A stretch of 64,000 nucleotides of DNA from positions 496,001 through 560,000 of the forward strand of contig NZ_SLWB01000001.1 of NCBI RefSeq assembly GCF_004340205.1, read 5' to 3'. Both the position numbers and the translations under genes were made by a program. The stretch's first letter is position 1. Every line of letters begins with the position of its first letter. Below are positions 9,268 to 18,922 of this stretch, piece after piece. The DNA comes from Acetobacteroides hydrogenigenes (GTDB lineage Bacteria > Bacteroidota > Bacteroidia > Bacteroidales > ZOR0009). Under the pieces are notes generated by a model, which worked only from the letters and a program-made list of their open reading frames with translations, was not told the DNA's origin and did not search any database.

Positions 9268-9814
9268 AGTAGAAACATTAATATTGGTTATCACACTAAC
9301 GTAAATTTAGCTATAAATTTTAATTCAAAATATTTTTTTCAAATATTTCTACCGATTAGGCAACTATTTGCCAAAAGTATCCCTTTACCTACTAGCAAAT
9401 ATGCAGCAGCTAATAGATAGCAATGCTTACATAAAAGTTATGTAGGCTTTGATTAAAGATTATATATCTATGCGGCATTTCAGTAGAAAATAGCATAAAG
9501 CAGCAGGATAAATACGAGTAGCAGCAGCGACTATGCAACTAATGCTGCTTGTATATCATTGTAGATTTTTGTTCATGCTCTTCGACAGAGCTCTTTTTAC
9601 AGCTGCAAAATATACTGTGCCATTGCATGGCATGTTTTGCAGCTGCATTTTTTATCGTGGAGCTTAACGCAATCCTTTTTGTAGGTGTATTATTAACTAT
9701 GTAGTGGTACATACTACTTTTTACAGATGCATCATGTTATATGCTGCAATACATGATCATTACTGCAGCTATGTTTTTATTCAGAGCACCGAGTTTGAGC
9801 CATTTTTCAAAACG
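9268..9814. other. Gene-free region with nested inverted repeats
   Basis: About 550 bp with no credible coding frame, rich in GCAGC/GCTGC words. The clearest structure is an inverted repeat at 9600-9610 and 9635-9645 (CAGCTGCAAAA/TTTTGCAGCTG). It encloses a second stem (GCCAT...ATGGC, 9619-9631) and is followed by a T-tract on the plus strand, like a terminator. No plus-strand gene precedes it, so either a small RNA ends here or this is remnant sequence. Confidence 0.5.
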
Positions 9815-9842
9815 AAAAAAGGGCAGCCTATGGCTGCCCTTT
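9815..9842 (-). terminator. Terminator of the lipoprotein gene
   Basis: On the minus strand the stem AAAGGGCAGCC/GGCTGCCCTTT, with a 3-nt loop, is followed by a T-run, 25 bp after the stop codon of the gene at 9867-10655. Confidence 0.85.
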
Positions 9843-9866
9843 CGTATAGTAAGCTACAATCTGTTG

Positions 9867-10655
9867 CTAAATATTGTAGAGCTTCGATTGACCTTTGTAT
9901 GTCAGCAGCACCTGATTTGCATACTGACCCTTACCAAAGGTGATGACGAAAGGCTCGCTATATAGAGCTGGAGTCATCGAAACCTTTCCGCTCTTAAAGT
10001 AGGAAGCCCCCGAAGGCAGCACAAGAGGCTCGTCGATGGTCATGAAATAGCTGGTTTTATCGCCAAAGCTTCCATTTGCAGTTCCGGTATAGGTAAAGGT
10101 ATCGTCGGTATCCACCGCATTGCTTTCGCCTTCGTTCTGGGTGCGGGTAAGGTTGCAGCTATACGATAGGACATTCGTATAGATGTCGGTTATGGTTCCA
10201 CCTATAACGGCTACCGCCTGTTTTGCCTTAGCGGTACCCTTATCTAGGATGTCGATTTTAATCTCGCCGTTCACCTTCATGCTCGAATAGGTAAGCCCAT
10301 CAGGTTGAATCCGCATCGACGAACCTACGGCAAGGGGATCACCGGTAAAGGTTACCTTAATTTTTCCGAGGCGCGCATTCCCCGAAATGGTTTCTACAAA
10401 CTCGATGGTCATTACCCCATCTTCGATAGCCGAGATAACCACACCACTAGGGTCAGCCGTTCCTGTTGGATTGTTCACTTTTAGCTTTGTGTACTCCAGC
10501 ACCTTCGAGACAACATCGTTAAACACGAGCTGGCTGTAGTGATGCTGGCTATAATAGGTAATTTCCTGTGGAATAGGATCGACTTGAGGCGTGTTGAAAT
10601 CGCACGAGGTTAACCCAATTAGGGCTAGAGCTACTGCAAGAAATAGATTCTTCAT
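9867..10655 (-). CDS. Hypothetical lipoprotein
   Basis: A 262-residue protein with a lipoprotein signal peptide (lipobox LTSC, Cys19). The mature part is rich in beta-strands and Thr/Ser/Gly, with repeated hydrophobic-alternating stretches (VTFTGDPLAVGSSM, TFTYTGTANGSFGD) suggesting a lipocalin-like or beta-sandwich fold. It is probably anchored in the outer membrane or exported to the surface, as is common in Bacteroidales. I cannot assign a family. It is separated from folA by about 50 bp and may be the last gene of, or independent from, that operon. Confidence 0.75.
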   Translation of the reverse strand: MKNLFLAVALALIGLTSCDFNTPQVDPIPQEITYYSQHHYSQLVFNDVVSKVLEYTKLKVNNPTGTADPSGVVISAIEDGVMTIEFVETISGNARLGKIKVTFTGDPLAVGSSMRIQPDGLTYSSMKVNGEIKIDILDKGTAKAKQAVAVIGGTITDIYTNVLSYSCNLTRTQNEGESNAVDTDDTFTYTGTANGSFGDKTSYFMTIDEPLVLPSGASYFKSGKVSMTPALYSEPFVITFGKGQYANQVLLTYKGQSKLYNI

Positions 10656-10706
10656 AGATAGTTATTTTTAGGATCTCTTTTACAATTTTTATACCATTTC
10701 CCGGTT

Positions 10707-11192
10707 TTACCCAATCTTTTTATAGGTCACAAACGAAAAGGGATGCTCAAATGCAGCGCCGCGCTCATGATCAACTCGTTCAGCTACGCTCCACTCATCG
10801 TAGTTAACCTCTGGGAAAAAGGTATCGCCCTCGTAGGGGTAGTCGACATGGGTGATGTAGAGCGTATCGGCCATCGGCAACGATTGGCGGTAGATCTCTC
10901 CCCCTCCAATGATAAAGACGCGCTCGTCCGATGAAGCAGCCTTTACGGCATCTTCGAGCGAATGGTAAAGTTCAACACGATCGTCCAGCTGGCTAATCGA
11001 CCGCGACACCACAATATTCCGGCGGTTGGGCAGCGGGCGTCCAATGGACTCGTAGGTCTTCCGCCCCATGATAACGGTCCCCCCCTGCGTAAGCGCCTTA
11101 AAGAACTTCAGGTCCTCGGTGATGTGCCAAAGCAGCTGGTTGTCCTTCCCGATGGCATTGTTGCTCGCCATGGCTACTACAATTGCAATCAT
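10707..11192 (-). CDS. folA: Dihydrofolate reductase
   Basis: 161 residues, a standard DHFR: N-terminal [23 protein letters not shown], then [17 protein letters not shown] (NADPH-binding) and [10 protein letters not shown]. It reduces dihydrofolate to tetrahydrofolate, regenerating the cofactor that ThyA oxidises. Its ATG overlaps the thyA stop (ATGA), so the two are translationally coupled. Confidence 0.97.
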   Translation of the reverse strand: MIAIVVAMASNNAIGKDNQLLWHITEDLKFFKALTQGGTVIMGRKTYESIGRPLPNRRNIVVSRSISQLDDRVELYHSLEDAVKAASSDERVFIIGGGEIYRQSLPMADTLYITHVDYPYEGDTFFPEVNYDEWSVAERVDHERGAAFEHPFSFVTYKKIG

Positions 11193-11983
11193 ACGGCGAT
11201 ATCGGCTTTAATGGATGGATGCGAATTGTACCCCTCGAGCGTAAAATCTTCGTACTTGAAGTCGAAAATTGATGCTACCTGAGGGTTTAGGCGCATGGTT
11301 GGCAGCGGCAGCGGAGTGCGGCTCAGCTGCAGGTTTACCTGCTCCATATGGTTTAGGTAGATGTGCGCATCGCCTAACGTGTGGACAAAGGTTCCTGGCT
11401 TAAGACCGGTTACCTGCGCCATCATCAGCGTTAGCAGCGCATACGAGGCAATATTAAATGGTACGCCAAGAAAGACATCGGCGCTGCGCTGGTAGAGCTG
11501 GCACGAGAGCTTGCCATCAGCAACGTAAAACTGAAACATCACGTGGCAAGGAGGCAGCTTCATCTTGTCGATATCCGAAACATTCCACGCGCTAACAATA
11601 TGCCTGCGCGAGTCGGGATTATTCTTTATCGATTCCACCACCTGAGCAAGCTGATCGGTTGTAGAGCCATCGGGGTTCTTCCAGTTGCGCCACTGGTAAC
11701 CGTAAATAGGACCAAGATCGCCGTTTTCGTCGGCCCACTCGTCCCAAATGGTTACCTTATTATCGTGAAGGTATTTTATGTTGGTATCACCATTAATAAA
11801 CCAGAGCAGCTCGTGTATAATCGAGCGCAGGTGCAGTTTCTTTGTGGTAAGCAAGGGAAAGCCATCGGCAAGGTTAAAGCGCATTTGGTAGCCAAAAATG
11901 CTCTTAGTACCTACTCCAGTTCTGTCGCTTTTTACAACGCCTTCATCGAGAATTGTCTTTAGCAAATCGTGATATTGCTTCAT
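11189..11983 (-). CDS. thyA: Thymidylate synthase
   Basis: 264 residues, the same length as E. coli ThyA. The catalytic Cys146 lies in LPPCHVMFQ and the dUMP-binding RRH (126-128) and QRSADVFLG motifs are intact. It methylates dUMP to dTMP using methylene-THF and yields dihydrofolate for FolA. It overlaps the genes on both sides by 4 bp (ATGA junctions), so it sits in the middle of a compact operon. Confidence 0.97.
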   Translation of the reverse strand: MKQYHDLLKTILDEGVVKSDRTGVGTKSIFGYQMRFNLADGFPLLTTKKLHLRSIIHELLWFINGDTNIKYLHDNKVTIWDEWADENGDLGPIYGYQWRNWKNPDGSTTDQLAQVVESIKNNPDSRRHIVSAWNVSDIDKMKLPPCHVMFQFYVADGKLSCQLYQRSADVFLGVPFNIASYALLTLMMAQVTGLKPGTFVHTLGDAHIYLNHMEQVNLQLSRTPLPLPTMRLNPQVASIFDFKYEDFTLEGYNSHPSIKADIAV

Positions 11984-12918
11984 GCAGTTACAAACTTGTG
12001 ATTACGATACAACGAAAATCTTACAATCCAAACAATCAGCGCAGCAAAGGCCAAACGAATGGAAAGCATCCAAAAAACAGACGCGCCAATTGCAGCAAAC
12101 AGCAGCAAATCTTCGAGATTGCTGTGCGAGACGGCAACATGGTAATTCAATAAATCAGCCTCTTCCTTGGAGATATTGCCAGCCTCCACCTCCGAAATCA
12201 TCACTGCCGATCCGTACGCCAAACCAAGCGTATTGGCAACAATCCACAGAAATGAAGTCCGACTTGGCAACCCAAAGATGGCCAAAAGCGGACGAAGAAC
12301 CTTCGAGAGCACCTCTATTATGCCAAGCTGCCGCATCACCTGCTGCAATAGGTTAAGGGCAAACACCAGCACTACCACCTTAATAGAGAGTAGAATTGAG
12401 GACTCTAGCCAACTATAAAGAACATCGGTTAAGCCAACATTTGGTCCTGTGCTGCTGCTTGTCACTACCGACAGGGTAGCTGCAGGAACAAGAAAATTCA
12501 TAACAACTAACGAAAGAATGGACAACCCCAGCCTCGTAGCCACCATAGCCATCGCCGACGAGCCCGTTTTACGCTGTACCGCAGTTTCCACAATCAGGTT
12601 GTGCGCTATCAAGCTCGAAATTGCCAGTATCGTAATGGCCCTATCGTCAAAGGTAAAGGTAGACATAACGGCTATTGCCGAATAGATGTTTACCAATGCA
12701 GCCGTAATGTAAACAAGAGCAGCCTCTCCGGGTAGTCCCACCAGCTTAAACAGCGGCGAGGTGTAATGCGATATAAAATCGATTACCCCAAGATACTGCA
12801 ACAGTACCACTCCTAACGATATCGGAATCATCAAACGAAGTATCCAAACAGCGGATTTTAGCGAAGGTGTAAAGCACCCCTTTACGATAGCAACAACTTT
12901 ATTGAGTAGAATCTCCAT
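11980..12918 (-). CDS. Nucleoside-recognition (GATE) domain membrane protein
   Basis: 312 residues with about eight hydrophobic segments. The pattern of paired halves with small-residue-rich helices ([27 protein letters not shown]) fits the nucleoside recognition/GATE family seen in SpmA/SpmB and FeoB. Members are inner-membrane proteins, some implicated in nucleoside or ion transport. Position directly ahead of thyA-folA, with a 4-bp overlap, hints at nucleoside metabolism, but that is inference from context. It starts on the last base of the lpxH stop codon. Confidence 0.7.
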   Translation of the reverse strand: MEILLNKVVAIVKGCFTPSLKSAVWILRLMIPISLGVVLLQYLGVIDFISHYTSPLFKLVGLPGEAALVYITAALVNIYSAIAVMSTFTFDDRAITILAISSLIAHNLIVETAVQRKTGSSAMAMVATRLGLSILSLVVMNFLVPAATLSVVTSSSTGPNVGLTDVLYSWLESSILLSIKVVVLVFALNLLQQVMRQLGIIEVLSKVLRPLLAIFGLPSRTSFLWIVANTLGLAYGSAVMISEVEAGNISKEEADLLNYHVAVSHSNLEDLLLFAAIGASVFWMLSIRLAFAALIVWIVRFSLYRNHKFVTA

Positions 12919-13667
12919 TATCCTTCAAATTTTACAAGGTGCATGCGCTCTCCGTCAAAAACTCCGTATACGCTAGAAACAATCCAGTCTCCAAGAATAA
13001 ACATTTGAGTTTTACCATTCAAATCGATCTCTACAGGAGTATGCCGATGCCCGAATACCATGTAATCGTACATATTAACAGAGGCTTCCTTTACCGAAAA
13101 ACGGTAGATATACTCCTTCTCGCCACGGTAAACTTCAGCAATACCTTTAGAATACCGGCTCTTATACGACCACTTATGGGCAAGCCAAAACGCCAAGTTC
13201 GGATGAACCAGATTCGAAAAAAGGAATTGAGAGACTTTCCACGTAAAAAACCACTTCATAAGCTTATAGCTCCAATCCATATTCCCAAGCCCATCACCAT
13301 GATGCAAGAAAAAGCGCTTACCGCCAAACTCGCAAACAAATGGTTTGGAATGCAGGATAACGCCACACTCGGTATGCAAATAATCGTAAGCCCAAATATC
13401 ATGGTTTCCCGTAAAGAAGCGTACGGTAATTCCACTATCCGTAATTTCCGACAGTTTGCCTAAAAAACGAGAAAAGCCCCGAGGTACCACTTTCTTATAC
13501 TCATACCAAAAATCAAAGATATCGCCAAGCAGGATGATCTCTTCCGCATCCTGCTTAGCCATATCTAACCACCTCACAAAACGTTTTTCGCGCTCTATTG
13601 GAGGCTCTATTCCTGGTAATCCCAAGTGAACATCGGAGGCAAAGTATACCTTTTTGCCCTTTTGCAT
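12918..13667 (-). CDS. lpxH: UDP-2,3-diacylglucosamine diphosphatase, LpxH family
   Basis: 249-residue calcineurin-like phosphoesterase with the metal-binding motifs D12/H14 (SDVHLG), GDIFDFW, GNHD, a central His and GHRHTP. LpxH hydrolyses UDP-2,3-diacylglucosamine to lipid X in lipid A synthesis at the inner membrane. The length and the FWYEYK segment favour LpxH over other metallophosphatases. Its TAA overlaps the next ATG by one base (TAATG). The preceding gene ends only 3 bp before it. Confidence 0.85.
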   Translation of the reverse strand: MQKGKKVYFASDVHLGLPGIEPPIEREKRFVRWLDMAKQDAEEIILLGDIFDFWYEYKKVVPRGFSRFLGKLSEITDSGITVRFFTGNHDIWAYDYLHTECGVILHSKPFVCEFGGKRFFLHHGDGLGNMDWSYKLMKWFFTWKVSQFLFSNLVHPNLAFWLAHKWSYKSRYSKGIAEVYRGEKEYIYRFSVKEASVNMYDYMVFGHRHTPVEIDLNGKTQMFILGDWIVSSVYGVFDGERMHLVKFEG

Positions 13668-13670
13668 TCG

Positions 13671-14804
13671 CTATTTTAAAGCTTTGAGAATTTGCGATTC
13701 AAGGTCATTCCCAAACAAGTCGCGCCCTATCAAATCGCCGTTCTTACTGATAAGGAAGTTTGCGGGAATTGACTTTACATTATACACCGTGGCTGCTGGT
13801 GAGTTTGAACCAAGAAAATCGGAAACACAGATCCATTGAAGCTTTTGACGCTGAACGGCTGCAATCCAAGGAGCCTTTGTTGCTAACGACACTTGGTAAA
13901 CTTCGAAACCTTTTGATTTATACTTATCGTAAACCTTAACCAAGCCAAGGTTTCCTTCCAGCGACTCCTGATTTGCAGGATCCCAAAAATCGAGTAGCAC
14001 CACTTTACCCTTTAGCGATGAGAGTTTAATAAGTTTTCCGTACTGATTTCTTAATGATATTTCTGGAATACCTACTGTTTCCACCTTTTTCGAGGAAATT
14101 ATATCGCCAAGAAGCACATCGTTCTCCATTTGCTTGTAATGCTTCTTGAGCGAAATTACGTAGGCAGACTTAGGATAACTTACAGCCAATGAATCAGAAA
14201 GTAGTTTAAAATAGTTCAAATCATCAAGAGATCCAAAGACATTAGTGCTACCTGGTAGCTGAGAATAAATTGCAAACAAGCTTGCCATACTCTTGGGGTT
14301 GGTAATAATAAACTTAATAAACTCTCGCTTACAGTTTACAAACACCTTCCCCATTTTATACTCTATAGAATCTGCAGGACTGGCATGCAGCTGGTTTAAA
14401 GAGTCTAACGATGAAATTGTTGAGTTCAACAGATTCGATATTGTACGAATATCCTCAGAAGTTTTTGATCCATTTACAGTATACGATCGTTCAAGTCGGG
14501 TTGCATCACCTGATAGCCTAACCGTTTCACCTCGTTCAAGAAAAAGGGTAACAAAGTTATTCCCATCAACTTTCACCAAATAGAACGTGGGCTCCTGATC
14601 TTTATCAAACTTAATTTTAAACTTAAAAGTACCATCTTTGGTAGCCACAGCAGAATCTATAACCTCCGAAGTACCAACCCCCAACTTTTCGAGATAGACG
14701 GTTTTACTTCCAAAGTTGGTAAACTCCCCTTTAATCTTAGCACTATTCCGTGAGCAAGAGGTTAATGCGATAACTGCAGCAATTAGAAAAACTAATTTTC
14801 TCAT
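13671..14804 (-). CDS. TlpA-like lipoprotein (DUF4369 + thioredoxin fold) without CxxC
   Basis: 377 residues: lipobox LTSC (Cys17), an N-terminal DUF4369-type beta domain (about 22-105), a helical linker, and a C-terminal AhpC/TSA-TlpA thioredoxin fold (about 240-377). Where TlpA proteins carry WCxxC, this one reads FWDPANQ (273-279): both active-site cysteines are gone. The cis-proline loop (SIPANFLI) is kept, so the fold is probably intact but disulfide exchange impossible. It is paired with the paralogue upstream, 14 bp away, and precedes lpxH by 3 bp. A structural or binding role is likelier than a redox one. Confidence 0.85.
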   Translation of the reverse strand: MRKLVFLIAAVIALTSCSRNSAKIKGEFTNFGSKTVYLEKLGVGTSEVIDSAVATKDGTFKFKIKFDKDQEPTFYLVKVDGNNFVTLFLERGETVRLSGDATRLERSYTVNGSKTSEDIRTISNLLNSTISSLDSLNQLHASPADSIEYKMGKVFVNCKREFIKFIITNPKSMASLFAIYSQLPGSTNVFGSLDDLNYFKLLSDSLAVSYPKSAYVISLKKHYKQMENDVLLGDIISSKKVETVGIPEISLRNQYGKLIKLSSLKGKVVLLDFWDPANQESLEGNLGLVKVYDKYKSKGFEVYQVSLATKAPWIAAVQRQKLQWICVSDFLGSNSPAATVYNVKSIPANFLISKNGDLIGRDLFGNDLESQILKALK

Positions 14805-14818
14805 AAAGTAATATTCGT

Positions 14819-16057
14819 TTATTGGTCTGAAGTGTTTTCTAAAACAGTCGTTTGAGCAGAGGCCGTATCACGTCGCATAAGATAGGGCCTAACTAAATAC
14901 CACCGAAGGGTATCGTAAAGACTTTTCCCCAGCACATTTTTAGCAACAACAACACCCTGCCTATTTATTATAAAATTAGAAGGAATACAGGCAACCCGAT
15001 ATTCTTTAACTATGGAAGAGTTCCACATTCTAAATTCAGAACAATGCTTCCATTGGCGCATATCGGGCGTTAAAGCACCATTTAGTTCCCTTAAATTTCG
15101 ATCCAATGACACCTGTACTATCTCAAAACCATACGGCTTATACTTCTTGTAAACCTCCACCAGCTGGCTATTCTCATTCGCAGACGTTTTAGCCCATGAT
15201 GCCCAAAAGTTCAAAAGCACGTATCGCCCCTTAAGCTTCGATAACGAGACTGTATCTCCACCCAGCGATTTTAACCTAAAATCAGGTGCTAAACTACCTT
15301 CTACAACCGACTCTTTATTTAATTTTTGATTATTTAACTGATAGCGAACTGTCTGCATCCGCATATGAAAAGCTTTTACGATTGAACTTTCTGGATACTT
15401 TCTAAAGAGTATCGAATCTACCAGCAAAAAGTATCGCAAATCAGCCTTCGCGTTAAGCATATACGAAACGGAATCGAACCTTTGATAAAGAGCCGGAATG
15501 GAAGACAAGGAGCCTTTGTTTTGAACAACGTAGTTCCTCAAAAAACTTCTGTATTGGGTAATCTGATCATTAAAAGACTGCTTCAAGACTCGTCTCAAAC
15601 TATCATACCGATAGTTGTACTTTAAAGTATCAAATTGGATTTGAATAAGGTGCAGACGCCTCCGAAAATTCAAAAGGGAATCATTGAGCATTTTAAGTTG
15701 TCCAAATCCGCTGGAGCCTTTAACCTCTGCGGAACGCCAACTTGCGCCTCTTGGCAAGGTTATGTCAATTTGTTCGCTGGGAGAAGCAATAATGACTACC
15801 CCCTCCTTAGTTGGCCTATCAGAGACCTCAAAAAAATCGGGATTAACAAGCGTAAGCCTAAAAGCAAAATTACCCAACGTATCCACCAAAGCCGAATCTA
15901 CGAGCACTCGTTTCGAAGGTAGAACCTTCGAAAGGTATATTGTCTTACCAGAGTAATCAACTGCTAATCCACTTACTATAGTATTGGCCTTATCCTTGCT
16001 ACTACATGACGTTAATAGCAACAACGCGGTAAAGACATATAAAATATGCTTGTACAT
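14819..16057 (-). CDS. TlpA-like lipoprotein paralogue without CxxC
   Basis: 412 residues, with the same architecture as the gene downstream: lipobox LTSC (Cys18), DUF4369-like domain, helical linker rich in Tyr/Arg, thioredoxin fold from about residue 255. The active site reads FWASWAKTS (284-292), so the Trp before the motif remains but both cysteines are replaced (A289, S292). The cis-Pro loop (CIPSNFII) is present. It heads an apparent seven-gene minus-strand run down to folA. Independent loss of CxxC in both tandem copies suggests shared non-redox function. Confidence 0.85.
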   Translation of the reverse strand: MYKHILYVFTALLLLTSCSSKDKANTIVSGLAVDYSGKTIYLSKVLPSKRVLVDSALVDTLGNFAFRLTLVNPDFFEVSDRPTKEGVVIIASPSEQIDITLPRGASWRSAEVKGSSGFGQLKMLNDSLLNFRRRLHLIQIQFDTLKYNYRYDSLRRVLKQSFNDQITQYRSFLRNYVVQNKGSLSSIPALYQRFDSVSYMLNAKADLRYFLLVDSILFRKYPESSIVKAFHMRMQTVRYQLNNQKLNKESVVEGSLAPDFRLKSLGGDTVSLSKLKGRYVLLNFWASWAKTSANENSQLVEVYKKYKPYGFEIVQVSLDRNLRELNGALTPDMRQWKHCSEFRMWNSSIVKEYRVACIPSNFIINRQGVVVAKNVLGKSLYDTLRWYLVRPYLMRRDTASAQTTVLENTSDQ

Positions 16058-16162
16058 TTCTCTTCTGATATAACAGGATAAAAGTCGAAAAAAAAACGAT
16101 TAAAACAAACACGTGCCTAAATGCCAATTTGCACGGCTTAAACAAATCATTAAAAAGGTCGT

Positions 16163-16170
16163 TATATTTG
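16163..16170 (+). promoter_or_regulatory. Promoter -7 element for ribF
   Basis: TATATTTG fits TAnnTTTG. Transcription would start near 16177, only a few bases before the ATG at 16185, which argues for that start over the in-frame ATG at 16113. Confidence 0.5.
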
Positions 16171-16184
16171 CACAAAAAAATAGA

Positions 16185-17123
16185 ATGAAGATATATAGGC
16201 CATTTGAAAAAGAAGTACCTACCGAAGGTGTTGCTACTTTAGGCTTTTTCGATGGTGTACATATTGGTCATCAAACAATACTACAAAAGGTAAAAGAAGA
16301 GGCCAAAACCCTAAATGTAGAACCACTAGTACTAACGCTATGGCCACATCCTCGGATCGTACTAGGAAAAAATGCCGACCAGCTATTACTCATTAACACG
16401 CTTGATGAAAAAACCAGCCTCATTGCCCATAATGGCTTAGAGCATTTTGTTGTAATACCCTTCACCTTTCAGCTAGCAGAACTATCGGCAGAGGACTTTT
16501 TCAAATCCTACTTTGTTGAGTGGCTAAAAATCAAAAAACTAGTTGTAGGATACGATCATCATATAGGGAAAAATGGCTCTGGAGATTTTGAAACCATGCT
16601 AAGGTTAGGCAATCGGTATGGGGTATTAGTCGAAAAAATTGAAGCACAAACACACGAAGATATCAGTATCAGTTCAACAAAAATCAGAAATCTTCTATCG
16701 CTTGGCGACGTCAACAAAGCCCACAAATACCTTGGTTACAACTACTTTTTATCTGGAATAGTCGAAAAAGGTTTTCAGTTAGGGCGAAAGATTGGCTTTC
16801 CAACAGCTAACATTAAGGTTCTCGAAAAGCATAAGTTAATCCCTGCCGATGGTGTTTACGCTGTAAAAGTACTAATAAACGGACTGATTCTTAACGGAAT
16901 GCTTAACATAGGATACCGCCCAACCATCAGTAAAGATCAACACAAAACAATAGAAGTAAATATTTTCGACTTTAGCAGTTCTATTTACGGTAGCACCATT
17001 ACCCTTCAGTTCGTAAGTAGAATTCGTAATGAAATGAAATTTAGCGGGATTAACGAACTCAAGCAGCAACTAGAACAAGACAGACTAAAAGCAAAGCAAA
17101 TCCTACTATCCAATAGCATTTAA
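16185..17123 (+). CDS. ribF: Bifunctional riboflavin kinase / FAD synthetase
   Basis: About 312 residues. The N-terminal FAD synthetase has the nucleotidyl-transferase motif GFFDGVHIGHQ and a later SSTKIR; the C-terminal riboflavin kinase has GRKIGFPTANI and GMLNIGYRPT. It converts riboflavin to FMN and FAD. An in-frame ATG exists 24 codons upstream, but the promoter element at 16163 lies inside that extension and known RibF proteins begin near MKIYR. Single-gene unit facing away from the lipoprotein operon. Confidence 0.94.
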   Translation: MKIYRPFEKEVPTEGVATLGFFDGVHIGHQTILQKVKEEAKTLNVEPLVLTLWPHPRIVLGKNADQLLLINTLDEKTSLIAHNGLEHFVVIPFTFQLAELSAEDFFKSYFVEWLKIKKLVVGYDHHIGKNGSGDFETMLRLGNRYGVLVEKIEAQTHEDISISSTKIRNLLSLGDVNKAHKYLGYNYFLSGIVEKGFQLGRKIGFPTANIKVLEKHKLIPADGVYAVKVLINGLILNGMLNIGYRPTISKDQHKTIEVNIFDFSSSIYGSTITLQFVSRIRNEMKFSGINELKQQLEQDRLKAKQILLSNSI

Positions 17124-17194
17124 AGTGTATTAAATAATTAGCACAACATTTTTTTCCTACGCTACTTTGCGCCGCCAAAAATATAGGATCAAGA

Positions 17195-17842
17195 ATGAAG
17201 TATAAAGCTGTCGTTTTCGACATGGATGGTGTGCTAATTGATAGTGAACCTCTGCATAAGCAAATAGAGCAAGAAATGCTCAAAGAACTAGGCGTAAATC
17301 TTCCACATGAAGAGCATATCAAGTTTGCAGGCGTTGGCAAAGAAATGTGGACCATACTCAAAGAACAATACGGATATAATAGGGACATAAGCGAAGAAGA
17401 GTTGCACGTTGAAAAACGAAAACGCTACTTAGGACAGCTAACATCAAGACCTATTAAACCTATCGAAGGTGTTGTAGAGTTGGTTAAGATTGCAAAAAAA
17501 GCAGGTTTAAAGCTCGCTGTAGCCTCGTCATCATCTACAGAAAACATCAACATAGTAACCAAGGCTATAGGCATCTTCACGGATATGGACATTATTGTTA
17601 GTGGCGACGATATGCCACGAACAAAGCCCTATCCCGACATCTTCATAAAAACAGCCGAACTACTAAAACTACATACAAACGAATGCCTTGTAATTGAGGA
17701 CTCATCTAATGGAGTAAAAGCAGCAAAAATGGCTGGCATGTACTGTGTTGCTTTTCGCAACCCCAATTCGGGAAACCAAAACCTAAGTCTAGCGGATAAA
17801 ATCGTCAATAACATACAAGAGATTCCAGAATTGCTTGCTTAG
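17195..17842 (+). CDS. HAD-family phosphatase (beta-phosphoglucomutase-like)
   Basis: 215 residues. Motif I is DMDGVLIDSEPLH, motif II ASSSS, then a conserved Lys (RTKPYPD) and EDSSNGVKAA. The alpha-helical cap between 20 and 85 places it in HAD subfamily IA, close to beta-phosphoglucomutases and 2-deoxyglucose-6-phosphatases. Substrate cannot be told from sequence. It lies about 70 bp after ribF and could serve as an FMN or sugar phosphatase, but nothing proves that. Confidence 0.85.
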   Translation: MKYKAVVFDMDGVLIDSEPLHKQIEQEMLKELGVNLPHEEHIKFAGVGKEMWTILKEQYGYNRDISEEELHVEKRKRYLGQLTSRPIKPIEGVVELVKIAKKAGLKLAVASSSSTENINIVTKAIGIFTDMDIIVSGDDMPRTKPYPDIFIKTAELLKLHTNECLVIEDSSNGVKAAKMAGMYCVAFRNPNSGNQNLSLADKIVNNIQEIPELLA

Positions 17843-17919
17843 CACAAAAAAAGAATAAAAAAAACAACACTTCTTCCTTTCAATTTGTTACTTGTTAAGT
17901 AATTATAATTGGAAGAAAA

Positions 17920-18921
17920 ATGAAGAAGCCACTTTTACTCCTTGTTGCTGCAGCAATCTATGCTTCAGGGTGCATGAAATCGTACAATCAGCCTAAAGTT
18001 GATCTACTTATGGCTTATCCTTTCCCAAGCCACCACAACAATGTGGAGGCGTACTATAACGCGGATAAGTTTCCTGATCCCCGAACCTACATCAAAGTTG
18101 GCATCTTTCAGCAAACGACCAACTCTGCCAACATTGACAAGCAAATCCCTATCCTAAAACGCATAGCACAGCAATACGGAGCTGATGGGATACTTATTCT
18201 AGGCATCAACGAAGATGGTACAAAAGTTGCCTCCAAATACAATCTTGGCGATGAAGTTATCAACATCTTAAACCATCGAAAAGTAACAGACTACTACAGC
18301 AACCTAAAGAATACCGAAATTACTTTTCTTGCGATAAAGTTCAGAAAGAATCTTAACAATGTTGACCAAATAGTAAAGAATATGCTGATGTATAAGTACG
18401 ACACTAAAAGCAAAAACTACAAACTGGTTGACATCTACAGATTCTCGTTCGACAACCAAATCGTATCTGGCAATCAAAAGAACCCAGACTTTCAAGATCT
18501 AAAATCATACTCAAGTTTCTTCCTAACCTACGACAAGTCCCCTAATTGGAAAGAAAGCACACGTAGCAAAAACCTCATTGTGCGCGAGTACAACGACCTT
18601 AACAGTCCTCGAATGATAAGCAGCACGTCGCTAAACAACGATGGAAGCATTGAAAAAATTATAAAACTATATCCACGAACACAAAAAAAAGAAACCATAA
18701 CCTACACCTATCAAGAAAACAAACCTGTAGGCAGAATCATTATTACCAAGGATAACTCGATAATAGAGGAGCAGTACAACTTAAACAAGCAAAATAAAAT
18801 AGAAGAAGTCACGATATACGATCGTAAAGAAAAAGTAAAAACGCCAAGGTACAAGCTCACCTTTAACTATTATAGCACAAACGACCTAGATTCCATCCTC
18901 GTTAAAAGCAAGCCAAACTAA
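17920..18921 (+). CDS. Hypothetical lipoprotein
   Basis: 333 residues with lipobox ASGC (Cys18). The first half has alpha/beta character (IPILKRIAQQYGADGILILGI). The second half is a run of short beta hairpins with Tyr/Asn/Lys-rich turns (ITYTYQENKPVGRIIITKD, EEQYNLNKQNKIEEVTIYD) reminiscent of RHS/YD-type or antitoxin-wing beta repeats. A small inverted repeat (TTACTT-GTT-AAGTAA, 17888-17902) lies 18 bp before the start and could be an operator. Function unknown; likely outer-membrane anchored. Confidence 0.7.
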   Translation: MKKPLLLLVAAAIYASGCMKSYNQPKVDLLMAYPFPSHHNNVEAYYNADKFPDPRTYIKVGIFQQTTNSANIDKQIPILKRIAQQYGADGILILGINEDGTKVASKYNLGDEVINILNHRKVTDYYSNLKNTEITFLAIKFRKNLNNVDQIVKNMLMYKYDTKSKNYKLVDIYRFSFDNQIVSGNQKNPDFQDLKSYSSFFLTYDKSPNWKESTRSKNLIVREYNDLNSPRMISSTSLNNDGSIEKIIKLYPRTQKKETITYTYQENKPVGRIIITKDNSIIEEQYNLNKQNKIEEVTIYDRKEKVKTPRYKLTFNYYSTNDLDSILVKSKPN

Positions 18922-18922
18922 A

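Noticed and set aside
9704-9965. Two overlapping plus-strand frames of 74-79 codons
   Set aside because: They run through the minus-strand terminator and into the 3' end of the lipoprotein gene; composition is not protein-like.
13671-16057. Annotating the two TlpA-like proteins as thiol-disulfide oxidoreductases
   Set aside because: Both lack the two active-site cysteines, so that reaction cannot be supported.
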